Source: Sorangium cellulosum | GTDB taxonomy: Bacteria; Myxococcota_A; Polyangia; Polyangiales; Polyangiaceae | NCBI GenBank assembly: GCA_020720045.1 | Contig: DYPH01000011.1 | Span: forward strand, 1 to 64,000 | Direction: 5' to 3' | Length of the DNA: 64,000 bases | Shown: piece after piece, positions 9,027 through 20,721 of the stretch | Layout: each line of letters begins with the position of its first letter | How positions within the stretch are numbered: position 1 is the stretch's first letter | Notes under the pieces: model-generated | What the model was told of the DNA's origin: nothing | The model's database searches: none | Seen by the model: the letters and a program-made list of their open reading frames with translations, nothing else | Translations under genes and position numbers: made by a program

Positions 9027-11540
9027 GTGGCCGCGGATCCCGCCTATCGTCGTCCAGGAGACACCTACTTTCTCGGCGATTACCGCATTGTCGACGACCT
9101 CGGCATGGGCGGCATGGCCAGCGTGCACCTTGCGCGCCTCGACCGCGACGGCGGGTTCCAGAAATGGGCCGCCGTTAAGAAGATCCATGCCCACCTGATC
9201 GAAGACGACTCGTTCGTAACGATGTTTCTGGACGAGGCACGCGTCGCAGCGAGCATCTCGCACCCGAACGTCGCCGCCGTCTTCGACCTCGGGAAGGACG
9301 GCGACACGTATTGGATCGCGATGGAGTACCTCCACGGCGAACCCCTCCGCGACATTATGCGGAAAACGGAAGAACTCGGACAGCTCATGCCGCCGGAGAT
9401 CGCTTGCCGCATCATCGCGGACGCCGCCGAAGGCCTGCATGCCGCCCACGAACTCACCGGAAAAAATGGGGAGAAGCTCGGTCTCGTTCACCGCGACGTC
9501 ACCCCCCACAACTTGTTTGTGACCTACGACGGGGTAACGAAGGTCGTAGACTTCGGGATCGCGAAATTTTCCAGCCGTTCGTCGAGCACGCGTGCCGGTA
9601 CCCTTAAGGGGAAGCTTGCGTACATGTCGCCGGAACAAGTCGCCGGCGAGGGCATCGACCGCCGCACCGACATCTTCGCGCTTGGCGTCGTTTTGTGGGA
9701 AATGACCACGGGACAGCGGCTGTTCCGCATGGACAGCGACCTCGATACGCTCGCGAAAGTCCAGGACTGCAACGTACCCCGTCCGAGCACGATCGTGCGC
9801 GGCTACCCGGTCGATCTCGAAAAGATCGTTCTCAAGGCGCTGACGAAGAATCGCGCGGAACGCTATCGGACTGCACGTGAGTTTTCACGCGCGCTTCAAA
9901 GCTTCTTTTTGCGGCGTGGCCTCTTCATTTCAAACGATGAAGTCAGCCACTACATGCACTCGGCCTTCCAGGAGCGCATCGACAAGCGCGAAGCGCACAT
10001 GCGTTGGGCGGCGGAGGTGACGTCTGGGGAGCAGAGCCCCGATCGGATGCGCCCAAATCCGAACAACCAGCGCTCGGAACAGAGCCGCTCGAACGTGCGC
10101 CCGCAAACGGCACCGATGGGGGCACGCCCGCCGGGCCCTCAGGGGTTCGATGCGCCGCGTCCCGCCCCTGCCGGCGGGGGGCGCCCGCAAGCGCCGCGAC
10201 CGACGTTCCAGGAACCGACGCCACAACCACTGGAAAACTTTGAACATGATGACGGCGACGGCGACATGCCGACCCTCATCGCGATGAACGGCGCTGCCGG
10301 GTTCGTCCCGCCGACCGCAGGCCGACCGGCCGCCGGAGTGCCCTCGCCGCTGGGAGACGACGATTTCGGTTCCCTCGCGAGCGACGATGACGAAAACGAC
10401 GGTGAAGACCGCACGATCGTCGAGGCGGGCGTCGGCGCGCCGGCTCCGACCGGTGCGCGTCCCGCGGCTGGGCAGCAGGTCCCCGCTGGCGCGGCACGAA
10501 CGATCGGCATGCAAAACAGCCCGCAAGGCCCCTTCGGTGCGCCACCGGCGATGGCGAATCGACCGGCACGCGCGCAGACGATGCAGGGAGTCGCCCCCGT
10601 CGGCGAATATGGTCAAAATCCCTACGGAAATCAGCAGCAGCAGCAGCAGCCCGCCTTCGACGCGCCGAGCCCCTTCGACGCAGCGCGCGTCGACCCCGCG
10701 AACCCCTTTGGCGCGACCCAGCTCCCGACCGATAGTTTCGGAATGGGTGGGAATTCTCCCTTCGGGGCGCCCGCCGAGCCGGCGTTTAATCCCTTCGACG
10801 CACGCGGCAACAACGCGAACGATTTCGGTGCTCCGCCTGCGTTCTCCGCGATGCCCGCACCGGGCGTCGAATCGTTTGGCAATGCCCCTCAGGCGCCGCG
10901 CGAGCTGACTGCGACGGTGGTTGGGGCACCGGCCGCTGGTAAAAACTGGAAAGTTTACGGTCTCGTTGCCGCCGCGGTCGCTGCCCTCCTTGTGATCGGT
11001 CTCGGGGCCGTCATCCTCGTGGCGAAGAAGCCGGAACCGGCCTTCGACCCGAAGCTGGCGAGCGCAACTGGACCGTTCCAGACCACGAAAGGGGACTTCT
11101 TCGTCGCGATTGCGCCGAAGCCGGCCCCGCTTCCGCCGCCGGTCGAAACCGCTGTTGTGCCGCCGCCGGTCGAAAGCGCCGTCGCGCCACCTCCCGCATC
11201 GGCAAGTGCAGAACCAGATCCGGTGAAGCCGGATGGGAAGCCCGACCCGAAACCAAACACGACCACCACCGCGACAACCGCAACGACCGCCGCAACACCC
11301 CCAATCAAGAAGGTCGATCCGCCGAAGCCGACCGGTACCGGGACGCTCACCGTCGTTTGCATGCCGAGCTGCGACAACATCACCATCGACGGCGCATCGG
11401 TCGGGCCGGGCCCCGTGTTTAACCGCTCGGTCGCCGCCGGGAACCATTCCGTGTCCCTCTCGTCGGGGGCGACGAAGAAGAGCCGTTCGGTGAAGGTAGA
11501 GCCGAACAAGCTCTCTTCGATCCGCGAGCCGATGCGTTGA
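9027..11540 (+). CDS. Membrane-anchored Ser/Thr protein kinase with PEGA-like C-terminus
   Basis: This 837-residue protein starts at GTG with a clear Shine-Dalgarno AAGGAG 7 nt before it. The kinase domain (about residues 14-280) has LGMGGMASVHLAR, the ATP Lys in WAAVKKIH, VHRDVTPHN at 154-162 and VDFGIAK with Asp175. The catalytic-loop Lys found in most kinases (HRDxK) is Thr here, a variant common in myxobacterial kinases. A long Pro/Ala/Gln-rich linker follows, including six consecutive Gln around 10630. Then come a transmembrane helix (about 644-665) and a small PEGA-like beta domain (about 770-837, TLTVVCMPSCDNITIDG) outside the membrane. The stop overlaps the next gene, so they form one unit. 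Confidence 0.9.
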   Translation: MAADPAYRRPGDTYFLGDYRIVDDLGMGGMASVHLARLDRDGGFQKWAAVKKIHAHLIEDDSFVTMFLDEARVAASISHPNVAAVFDLGKDGDTYWIAMEYLHGEPLRDIMRKTEELGQLMPPEIACRIIADAAEGLHAAHELTGKNGEKLGLVHRDVTPHNLFVTYDGVTKVVDFGIAKFSSRSSSTRAGTLKGKLAYMSPEQVAGEGIDRRTDIFALGVVLWEMTTGQRLFRMDSDLDTLAKVQDCNVPRPSTIVRGYPVDLEKIVLKALTKNRAERYRTAREFSRALQSFFLRRGLFISNDEVSHYMHSAFQERIDKREAHMRWAAEVTSGEQSPDRMRPNPNNQRSEQSRSNVRPQTAPMGARPPGPQGFDAPRPAPAGGGRPQAPRPTFQEPTPQPLENFEHDDGDGDMPTLIAMNGAAGFVPPTAGRPAAGVPSPLGDDDFGSLASDDDENDGEDRTIVEAGVGAPAPTGARPAAGQQVPAGAARTIGMQNSPQGPFGAPPAMANRPARAQTMQGVAPVGEYGQNPYGNQQQQQQPAFDAPSPFDAARVDPANPFGATQLPTDSFGMGGNSPFGAPAEPAFNPFDARGNNANDFGAPPAFSAMPAPGVESFGNAPQAPRELTATVVGAPAAGKNWKVYGLVAAAVAALLVIGLGAVILVAKKPEPAFDPKLASATGPFQTTKGDFFVAIAPKPAPLPPPVETAVVPPPVESAVAPPPASASAEPDPVKPDGKPDPKPNTTTTATTATTAATPPIKKVDPPKPTGTGTLTVVCMPSCDNITIDGASVGPGPVFNRSVAAGNHSVSLSSGATKKSRSVKVEPNKLSSIREPMR

Positions 11541-13156
11541 AAAGCGAAGCTTTCTCAAGACTGATCTCGACGGGATTTGTCGCCCTCTTCGCCGGTTCGG
11601 CGTGCGCGGGGAGCGACGTCACCGTGACGATCGACTCGCGAGCGGTCTCGGCCGGTGTCGTGTGGTACGACGTCGCTGTCATCGAAGCGACCGACTGCGC
11701 CCAGGCACTCCCAAACATGGTCGCCGGCATTCCCCAAGATGCGGGCTCCTTGTGGACCGGTTTTGGCGTGGGGGTATCCAAGTCGGTCCCGCCGCTCGGC
11801 GACATCAAGAAGGGGAAATACACCTTCGCGGTCTCTGCGAAGGACGCGAATTGCGGAACGATTGGGCTTGGTTGCACCGACATGGAAGTGTCCGGCGGCG
11901 AAGAAGTAACCATCGTCGTCAAGCCGACGGAGAATCCGGGAATCGGCGCTTGCGATGCAACGGCCCAGTGCGTGGCGGCCAACTGCATTCCGCGACCGAC
12001 GACCGGCACGGGCAGTGTGCGGTCGCTGGTCTTGGAGCGAACGGGCGAGGGGGATTTTGGCGACCCATTTGGGGGAGTTGGTACGGTCATTGGCACGCCG
12101 GCGCTCATTGCGCGCGGCAACCAGTTCCTCCTCGCCTACCGGGAACAAGGGGCGGCCGGTACACGCCTCACCACGCGCACACTCGGTTCAGATGGCCTCG
12201 CCGCCTCGCCGGTCGCACGGCTCCTCGACGGCCGATGCGCTCTCAGCGAAGGTGACGCCACCGCCGTTGCCGCTGGGGGTGGCTCCGTCGTCGTCGGATT
12301 GAGCCACCCGCCATGCCCCAATAACGCGAGCAAGGGGGGCATCGATCTCGTCGAGGTCGGTGTTGACGCGGTTCCGACCCGCGTCTCCTTCACCGGAAAT
12401 ACCGGTGTTTCCAGCACGTTTTCCTCCGCTTCTGGACTCGCCTACGACCCGAACGCAAAAGCCTTTGTCGCCGCGTTCCAGGCGGCCGGAGCGCCGACGG
12501 TGGCAACCGTTGATGCGCGCCTGGTGCTCGGGAACGGAGTCCGCGTAGGCGACGGAACCGGGAGCGCCAATGCCGTCGCGAGCTCGCCAGCGATGGCGTT
12601 GCTCCTCACGGCCGACAGCCGCGGGCTCGCCGTGCGAGCGGGGAAAAGCGTTGATGCGGCCGCACAAGGGCTCGTCATTGCTCGACTTGCCGGTCGCCTC
12701 GGCGCCGTGTGGATTGACGGTCGGAGCGCCTACGTCGCCAGCACGATCGCGAGTGAAGCGGGGGACGACATCGCGCTCGCCCGCTTTGACGTCGCCGCCG
12801 ACTTCCTCTCCGCAAAACGGACCGACCACACGACGGCGACGCCGGAAGGCTCGGGCGCAATCACCGGTCTCGCCCTCACCGGTCGGAGCGACCGCCTCTT
12901 CCTCGCGGCAACACGCAAAGGGGCCGTCGACCTCTTCGTCTACCGACGCACGCCCCTCGGCTTCGACTTCGAGACGCACCGCCCCCTCACCGATGGCGCA
13001 TTTCTCTCGACGCCCGGCCAGGTTCGCGACGGCGGCGTTGCCATTGCGGCCAACGACGCTGCCGTCTCGGTCGCCTGGACGCGCACCACAACGACCGCCG
13101 CGGGGGACACTCCGGGGGGCTGGTCTGTCTTCGCAGCACCGCTCGTAAAACCTTGA
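11537..13156 (+). CDS. Secreted lipoprotein coupled to the kinase gene
   Basis: The 539-residue protein starts with TTG overlapping the kinase stop (TTGA). Its signal peptide ends in LFAGSAC, a lipobox. The N-terminal 120 residues have paired Cys residues (ATDCAQA, DANCGTIGLGCTD, GACDATAQCVAANC). The remainder is rich in short beta strands with repeated SSxxxxxAYD- and AGDDIALARFD-like turns, suggesting a beta-propeller-like fold. I recognise no family. Translational coupling to a membrane kinase with an exported C-terminal domain suggests that the two products meet at the periplasmic face. This is inference. Confidence 0.72.
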   Translation: MKSEAFSRLISTGFVALFAGSACAGSDVTVTIDSRAVSAGVVWYDVAVIEATDCAQALPNMVAGIPQDAGSLWTGFGVGVSKSVPPLGDIKKGKYTFAVSAKDANCGTIGLGCTDMEVSGGEEVTIVVKPTENPGIGACDATAQCVAANCIPRPTTGTGSVRSLVLERTGEGDFGDPFGGVGTVIGTPALIARGNQFLLAYREQGAAGTRLTTRTLGSDGLAASPVARLLDGRCALSEGDATAVAAGGGSVVVGLSHPPCPNNASKGGIDLVEVGVDAVPTRVSFTGNTGVSSTFSSASGLAYDPNAKAFVAAFQAAGAPTVATVDARLVLGNGVRVGDGTGSANAVASSPAMALLLTADSRGLAVRAGKSVDAAAQGLVIARLAGRLGAVWIDGRSAYVASTIASEAGDDIALARFDVAADFLSAKRTDHTTATPEGSGAITGLALTGRSDRLFLAATRKGAVDLFVYRRTPLGFDFETHRPLTDGAFLSTPGQVRDGGVAIAANDAAVSVAWTRTTTTAAGDTPGGWSVFAAPLVKP

Positions 13157-14484
13157 ACTTCAATCACAAAGAGCCTCTCCCCCTCACAACGATCGACGCC
13201 GACATTGAGGGGGACGAGCCGCTGGGCCGCGGCGTCGCGTTTCATGTGCTCCCCGACGGCCGGCGTCGTGCGGTGTTCGTCCCTCTGGCTGCGCGCGGCG
13301 ACCGGGTGCGGCTCGCAATCTTTGACCGGGGCAAGGAGCTGGAAGGGCGTGTTCTTGAACGCATTTCCGCCGGTCCCGACCGCGTCGTCCCCGTCTGCGA
13401 AGACCACGAACGTTGCGGCGGCTGCGATCTTCTCCAACTAAGCGCCGCCGGGCAGGCCCACCGACATTTGGCCGTCGCAAAGAGCGCGTTTGGCGACCTC
13501 CTTCAAGGCAGCACCCTGACGATGCACCCGGCCCCCGTCGAGAGCAGCTATCGGGTACGCGCCCGCCTCCACGCCCGCTTTGAGCGCAGTGGACGGAGCC
13601 AAAAACCGAAGCTTTCCATCGGCTTCCATGCTCCGCGTAGCCACACCATTGTTTCGCCCGTCGAATGCCACGCGCTTCGGCCGGAACTTGAGGCGGTTCG
13701 TCGCCGGCTCCCGGAACTCCTCGCCCACCTCAATGGCGACGCAGAGATCTCCCTCGCGCTCGGTAAGAATCGGCGACCGGTCCTGGCGATTCACCTCGAG
13801 AAGAGCCCCCATCCCGCGTTCCTCGCCCCCTTCGAAAAAGCTGTAATTGCTGGGGAAATCGACGGAGCGCAGGCGTTTATCGCCGGCTCTGCACGCCCCA
13901 TGCAAGTCGGCGATCCGACGCCGCTCCTGGAGGGCCCCGACGGCGCCCCCCTCGAACTCGCTCCGGGCGGCTTTTCGCAAGCGTCCGAACCGGGAAATCG
14001 TGCGCTTGCCGCCCACGTGGCGGCGGTCGTCGACGAACGGGTTTCCGGCCCCGCGAAAGTGACCGAACTCTACGCGGGCGCAGGAAACTTCACGATTTTG
14101 CTCGCAAAAAATGGGCGCAAGGTCACCACGTGGGAGGCCGACGGCGCCGCCGTCGAAGCGGCGCGGCGGAATCTTCGTGCCCGTGGCGTCGCGAACGTCA
14201 CCGTCAAAGCGGGGGACGCCGACCTCGCCCCCCTCGACCGCGGGCTCGCCGCCGTCGTCCTCGATCCGCCGCGCAAAGGCGCCTACTTGCGGATGCCGAC
14301 GCTGAAAAGTGCCCGTCCAAAAACGATCGTCTACGTCTCGTGCGACCTCATCACGCTCACGCGCGACCTTCGCGTGCTGACGGAAGCGGGGAGCTATAGG
14401 GTCGAAAAGGTTGATCTATTTCCCCTTTTTCCCGGAACGAGCCACGTGGAGACCGTCGTCGTGCTCGCCCGAAGCGACGCGTGA
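13153..14484 (+). CDS. Class I SAM RNA methyltransferase, TrmA/RlmD family
   Basis: This 443-residue protein belongs to the RNA 5-methyluridine methyltransferase family. It begins with an N-terminal TRAM-like beta barrel (residues 10-72). Cys82, Cys88 and Cys91 (CEDHERCGGC), with a later Cys near residue 175 (SPVECHAL), form the 4Fe-4S cluster pattern of RlmD. The SAM-binding motif is TELYAGAGNFTILLA, and VLDPPRKGA and IVYVSCDLITLTRDL carry the catalytic Cys. Which uridine of rRNA or tRNA it modifies cannot be told from sequence. The TTG start overlaps the previous stop, and the stop overlaps tilS. Confidence 0.88.
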   Translation: MNFNHKEPLPLTTIDADIEGDEPLGRGVAFHVLPDGRRRAVFVPLAARGDRVRLAIFDRGKELEGRVLERISAGPDRVVPVCEDHERCGGCDLLQLSAAGQAHRHLAVAKSAFGDLLQGSTLTMHPAPVESSYRVRARLHARFERSGRSQKPKLSIGFHAPRSHTIVSPVECHALRPELEAVRRRLPELLAHLNGDAEISLALGKNRRPVLAIHLEKSPHPAFLAPFEKAVIAGEIDGAQAFIAGSARPMQVGDPTPLLEGPDGAPLELAPGGFSQASEPGNRALAAHVAAVVDERVSGPAKVTELYAGAGNFTILLAKNGRKVTTWEADGAAVEAARRNLRARGVANVTVKAGDADLAPLDRGLAAVVLDPPRKGAYLRMPTLKSARPKTIVYVSCDLITLTRDLRVLTEAGSYRVEKVDLFPLFPGTSHVETVVVLARSDA

Positions 14485-15338
14485 CCGCGCCGACGCTTAC
14501 CACCCTGGTCGCACGCGCCCTAAAAAAGGCAGCGTTTCCCAAGGGTTCACGAGTGCTCGTCGCGGTGAGCGGCGGTGCCGATTCGACCGCCTGCCTGCAC
14601 GCGCTTCATCTTTTGCGAGAGCGGTTCTCCTTGGAACTGTTCGCCCACGGCGTCGATCACGGTTTGCGCGCGCAAGCGGCGGCCGAGCTTGATATTGTTG
14701 CGAAACTATCGGAATCACTACAGATTTCGTTCAGTCGCACCCAGCTAACGGTCGCTGCCGGCGGCGACCTTCACCGACGCGCCCGGGACGCACGCTACGA
14801 AGCCCTCGAAGGGGCCGCGGCGGCGATCGGCGCCTGCGCGATCGTGACGGCCCACCACCGCGACGATCGCGCGGAGACCGTGCTTGAGCGCCTCCTCCAC
14901 GGCGCCCACCTGGAAGGCCTCGGCGTGCTGCCGATGCGCGATGGAAATCGCTTCCGTCCGCTCATCGCGGCGAGCCGCGAGGATGTCCTTGCCCACTGTG
15001 CGCGCCATCAATTGCCGTTTTCCGACGACCCCTCGAACGACAACCGGCGCTTCCTCCGCGCACGCCTCCGGGCAGAAGTGCTGCCGGTCCTACGGGCGAT
15101 TTCCCCCCAAATTGATGCCCACCTCGCCGCGCTCGCTGACGACGTTTGCAGAAGAATTTCAGTCACTTCTATCAGTGCCCTGCCGCTGAGTACCGGCGCG
15201 CGGCGCCGCATCAGCGAGGCGGTAGCCGCCGGCGCGAAGACGGTCCCGCTCCTGCTTGACGGCGGAATCCCGGCGACGGTCGTCGTCGGGGGGGGCGCAG
15301 AAAAGATCCACCACCGCCCTCGAAAGCATCGCGAATAG
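14481..15338 (+). CDS. tilS: tRNA(Ile)-lysidine synthase, short form
   Basis: TilS converts C34 of the AUA-reading tRNA-Ile to lysidine in the cytoplasm. The 285-residue protein has the PP-loop VSGGADST (29-36), the [12 protein letters not shown] motif that activates the cytidine, and [18 protein letters not shown], which is diagnostic for TilS. It lacks the C-terminal substrate-binding domains of the 430-residue E. coli enzyme and so is a minimal form, as in several other bacteria. The GTG start overlaps the methyltransferase stop. It is followed by ftsH, a neighbour that tilS has in many bacteria. Confidence 0.92.
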   Translation: MTAPTLTTLVARALKKAAFPKGSRVLVAVSGGADSTACLHALHLLRERFSLELFAHGVDHGLRAQAAAELDIVAKLSESLQISFSRTQLTVAAGGDLHRRARDARYEALEGAAAAIGACAIVTAHHRDDRAETVLERLLHGAHLEGLGVLPMRDGNRFRPLIAASREDVLAHCARHQLPFSDDPSNDNRRFLRARLRAEVLPVLRAISPQIDAHLAALADDVCRRISVTSISALPLSTGARRRISEAVAAGAKTVPLLLDGGIPATVVVGGGAEKIHHRPRKHRE

Positions 15339-15432
15339 CGACTATCGTGCCTACAGGACGTTCCTACCTTCGCGCATTCTAGCGCGTGCCGTGATCCTGC
15401 CTCCCGATGCTGCCGTCGCAGCCCGAGGTCCC

Positions 15433-17382
<1,950 letters not shown>

Positions 17383-17397
17383 CCGTTTCCTTGGCAG

Positions 17398-17431
17398 AAA
17401 ACGTGCCCACCGTGACCCGGTGGGCCGTTTT
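17398..17431 (+). terminator. Intrinsic terminator after ftsH
   Basis: Perfect 8-bp stem GCCCACCG (17405-17412) / CGGTGGGC (17418-17425) with a TGACC loop. Flanking AAAACG/CGTTTT extends the stem with one bulge, and the 3' side ends in TTTTCGTTTG. It lies 16 nt after the ftsH stop. Confidence 0.8.
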
Positions 17432-17589
17432 CGTTTGTGCGCCGAAGGTCGCCCGATTCTCAGCATTTCCATGCGCAGGATTCGCAAGGTTGAGTGCCGA
17501 ATACGCAGCCTCACCTACCTCGTCGCTTCCCCTTGCGAGTGCCGCCGCAGAGGTTTAGGAGTCGCGCGCAAACTTGGAGGTTTCGGACC

Positions 17590-18603
17590 ATGGCGACGAA
17601 GATTGCGATCAACGGATTCGGACGTATCGGGCGCTGCATCGTGCGGGCGCTGTTTGAACGCGGCATCACCGACATCGAGCTCGTCGCGATCAACGACCTC
17701 ACCGACGCGAAGACGCTCGCGCACCTCTACAACTACGACACCGTCCACCGCCGCGCCGCGCACCGGGCGACCGTCGTCGACGGCGGCCTGGCGATCGATG
17801 GCAAAACCATCAAGATCACTGCCGAAAAAGACCCGGCGAACCTCCCGTGGAAGGACCTCGGCGTCGACATCGTCCTCGAGTGCACCGGCCTCTTCACCGA
17901 CCGCGAAAAGGCGGCCGCGCACCTCACGGCGGGGGCGAAGAAGGTTCTCATCAGCGCTCCGGCGAAGAACCACGACAAGACGATCGTCCTTGGCGTCAAC
18001 GACGGCGAGTACGACGCGGCGAAACATCACGTCATTTCGAACGGTTCCTGCACGACGAACTGCCTTGCGCCGGTCGCCAAGGTCCTCCACGACACCTTCG
18101 GCATCAAGCAGGGCCTCATGACGACGGTCCACTCGTACACGAACGATCAGGCGGTCCTCGACATCCCCCACCGCAAGGGGGACCTCCGCCGCGCCCGCGC
18201 CGCCGCCCAAAACATGATCCCGTCGTCGACGGGGGCTGCCAAGGCGCTCGCCGAAGTGCTCCCCGCCCTCAAGGGGAAGCTCGATGGCCAATCGATTCGC
18301 GTACCTACGATGGACGTGAGCGTCGTCGACCTCACCGTCGAACTCGAGAAGCCGGCGACGAAGGATGCAATCCACGCTGCGATGAAGGCGGCCTCGGAAG
18401 GGCCCCTCAAGGACATCCTCGCCTACACGGACGAACAGCTCGTCTCCAGCGATTTCATTGGACATCCCGCCTCCTCGATCTTCGACGCGACCGTCACCCA
18501 GGTCATGGGCGACCGCTTCATCAAGGTCATGAGCTGGTACGACAACGAGTGGGGTTTCTCGAACCGGATGATCGAGCTCGCCCAGCTCGTCGCGAAGGCC
18601 TGA
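17590..18603 (+). CDS. gap: Glyceraldehyde-3-phosphate dehydrogenase
   Basis: This 337-residue enzyme oxidises glyceraldehyde-3-phosphate with NAD. It shows the Rossmann start KIAINGFGRIGRCIVRA, the catalytic Cys in SNGSCTTNCLAP, the substrate-binding TTVHSYTNDQ and the C-terminal SWYDNEWGFSNRM. The ATG at 17590 has a TTGGAGG Shine-Dalgarno 9 nt upstream. It heads a glycolytic unit with pgk (2-nt gap), tpiA (overlap) and secG. The position after a strong terminator implies its own promoter in 17432-17560, but I cannot pick one with confidence. Confidence 0.96.
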   Translation: MATKIAINGFGRIGRCIVRALFERGITDIELVAINDLTDAKTLAHLYNYDTVHRRAAHRATVVDGGLAIDGKTIKITAEKDPANLPWKDLGVDIVLECTGLFTDREKAAAHLTAGAKKVLISAPAKNHDKTIVLGVNDGEYDAAKHHVISNGSCTTNCLAPVAKVLHDTFGIKQGLMTTVHSYTNDQAVLDIPHRKGDLRRARAAAQNMIPSSTGAAKALAEVLPALKGKLDGQSIRVPTMDVSVVDLTVELEKPATKDAIHAAMKAASEGPLKDILAYTDEQLVSSDFIGHPASSIFDATVTQVMGDRFIKVMSWYDNEWGFSNRMIELAQLVAKA

Positions 18604-18605
18604 CC

Positions 18606-19865
18606 ATGAACCAGGAAATCGCGAAAGAAACGGCGGCAGAAGAGGCTCCGAAGCCGGAGCGCTCGCCGTTGCTCGTCAACATCAAGTCGCTCAGCGATCT
18701 CGACCTCGAGAACAAGCGCGTCTTTATCCGCGTCGACTTCAACTGCCCCCTCGAAGACGGCAAAGTCAGCGACGATTCCCGCATTCGCGAAGCGTTGCCG
18801 ACGATCAAGCACGCGATGGCGGCCGGCGCGAAGGTCATCCTCGCCAGCCACCTCGGCCGCCCGAAGGGGAAGCCGACGCCGGAGTTTTCCTTGGAACCGT
18901 GCGCAGCCAAGCTCGCGGAACTCCTCGACATTGAAGTTCACCTCCCCGAAGATTGCATCGGGGACGCCGCGAAAAAGGTCATCTTCGACCTCCGCGGCGG
19001 GCAGGTATGCCTCCTCGAAAACCTCCGTTTCCACGCGGAGGAAGAGGCCAACGACGAACAATTCGCCGCCCAACTCGCCCAGCTGGCCGACTGCTACGTC
19101 AACGACGCCTTCGGGGCAGCCCACCGCGCCCACGCGAGCGTTCACGCCCTCGCGCGGATGTTCCCCCAGCGCGCCGCCGGCCTCCTCGTCGAGAAGGAGC
19201 TCTCGTCCCTCGGACGCGTGATCGCCAACCAGGCGCGCCCGTTTGTCGCCATCCTCGGTGGCGCCAAAGTCTCTGATAAGATTGAAGTTATCGAAGCTTT
19301 GCTCGGCAAAGTCGACGCGCTTCTCATCGGCGGCGCAATGGCGAACACCTTCCTCGCCGCCCAGGGCCTCGACATGAAGCGCTCCCGGGTGGAAGCCGAC
19401 AAGCTCCCCCTCGCGCGGACGCTCATGGAAAAGGCGAAGGCGCGCGGCGTCGACCTGCTCCTCCCCGTCGATGTCGTCGCAGCGCCGACCCTCGAAGCGA
19501 AGTCGGGCACCGTCGTCGCGACAAACGCCCTCCCCGACGACGGCATGGCCCTCGACATCGGCCCCGCCACCACGAAAAACTTCGCCGCCCGCATCGCCGA
19601 CGCAAAAACGATCTTCTGGAACGGCCCGATGGGGCTCTTCGAGAAGGCCCCGTTCGCCGCAGGCAGCATCGGCGTCGCGAAGGCGATGGCGGCCAGCGAA
19701 GGCTTCACGGTCATCGGTGGCGGCGACAGCGCAGCGGCGGTCAAGGTCGCCGGCGGCGATGTTGCCTCGAAAATCGACCACATTTCGACGGGTGGCGGCG
19801 CTTCTCTCGAGCTTATCGAGGGGAAGAAGCTGCCCGGCATCGAAGTCCTACGGAGCCTCCAGTGA
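18606..19865 (+). CDS. pgk: Phosphoglycerate kinase
   Basis: Phosphoglycerate kinase makes ATP from 1,3-bisphosphoglycerate. The 419-residue product has an N-terminal extension of about 25 charged residues before the usual start (LSDLDLENKRVFIRVDFNCP). Family signatures seen are ILASHLGRPKG, ENLRFHAEEE, NDAFGAAHRAHAS, the nucleotide-binding AILGGAKVSDKI, the NGPMGLFE motif and the closing TVIGGGDSAAAV and HISTGGGASLE. It follows gap by 2 nt, and its TGA overlaps the tpiA start (GTGA). Confidence 0.96.
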   Translation: MNQEIAKETAAEEAPKPERSPLLVNIKSLSDLDLENKRVFIRVDFNCPLEDGKVSDDSRIREALPTIKHAMAAGAKVILASHLGRPKGKPTPEFSLEPCAAKLAELLDIEVHLPEDCIGDAAKKVIFDLRGGQVCLLENLRFHAEEEANDEQFAAQLAQLADCYVNDAFGAAHRAHASVHALARMFPQRAAGLLVEKELSSLGRVIANQARPFVAILGGAKVSDKIEVIEALLGKVDALLIGGAMANTFLAAQGLDMKRSRVEADKLPLARTLMEKAKARGVDLLLPVDVVAAPTLEAKSGTVVATNALPDDGMALDIGPATTKNFAARIADAKTIFWNGPMGLFEKAPFAAGSIGVAKAMAASEGFTVIGGGDSAAAVKVAGGDVASKIDHISTGGGASLELIEGKKLPGIEVLRSLQ

Positions 19866-20656
19866 ATCCGAACCGACGCCCGCTGGTCGCCGGCAACTGG
19901 AAGATGAACGCGGGCGGCGGCGAGGGGATGGCGCTGCTTGCAGACTGCATTCAGTTTGCACGACTGTTTCCGGCGGTCGAAGTCGCCGTATTTCCTCCCT
20001 TTGTGCTCCTCGCCTCCTGCTCGGCGGAGCTCCATGAGAGTGCGTCGGCGGGCGTTCATGTGTCGCTCGGCGGCCAAAACATGCACAACGCACCGAAGGG
20101 CGCGTTTACCGGCGAAATTTCCGCGGAAATGCTGACCGAGTGTGGCTGCGGCCACGTGCTCCTCGGCCACTCGGAACGGCGCCAATTCTTTGGAGAAACG
20201 AACGCTTCCGTCGCCGCAAAGACCGAGACCGCCTTCGCGAATGGGCTCGTCCCGGTCATCTGCGTCGGCGAGCTCTTGGAAGAACGCGAAGCCGGTCGTA
20301 CGCTTGCCGTCATCGATGAGCAATTTGATGCGGTAAAACCGGTACTTGTCGCAAGTCCGGGCAAGCGCTTCGTGCTCGCCTACGAGCCGGTATGGGCCAT
20401 CGGAACCGGCAAAACGGCCGGCCCCGCCGAAGCCCAGGAAGTGCACGCCCACCTCCGCCGTCGCCTCTCGGAAATTTCCGCCGACACCGCGTCAAAAACC
20501 CGCATCCTCTACGGTGGCTCGGTAAAACCAGACAACGCCAAGGCGCTTTTTTCCTGCGAAGACATCGATGGTGCATTGGTTGGCGGGGCGAGCTTGGACG
20601 CGCGCGCGTTCGGTGCTATCGCCCACGCCGCCGACGAAGTGCTCCGCACCCGTTGA
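19862..20656 (+). CDS. tpiA: Triosephosphate isomerase
   Basis: This 264-residue TIM barrel interconverts dihydroxyacetone phosphate and glyceraldehyde-3-phosphate. The catalytic Lys is in VAGNWKMN, the electrophilic His in LLGHSERR, and the catalytic Glu with the mobile loop in AYEPVWAIGTGKTA. ILYGGSVKPDN and GALVGGASLDA complete the phosphate site. The GTG start overlaps the pgk stop codon. Length and motifs are normal for the family. Confidence 0.96.
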   Translation: MNPNRRPLVAGNWKMNAGGGEGMALLADCIQFARLFPAVEVAVFPPFVLLASCSAELHESASAGVHVSLGGQNMHNAPKGAFTGEISAEMLTECGCGHVLLGHSERRQFFGETNASVAAKTETAFANGLVPVICVGELLEEREAGRTLAVIDEQFDAVKPVLVASPGKRFVLAYEPVWAIGTGKTAGPAEAQEVHAHLRRRLSEISADTASKTRILYGGSVKPDNAKALFSCEDIDGALVGGASLDARAFGAIAHAADEVLRTR

Positions 20657-20721
20657 GTCTCGTGACCGCTTGACCGTCTCTTAGCCCTTGTTGGGGTCGC
20701 TCAAGCCCCTGAATTTCCCGG

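Noticed and set aside
10630-10650. CAG triplet run in the kinase linker
   Set aside because: Only six Gln codons in a low-complexity linker. Too short to suggest a functional microsatellite.
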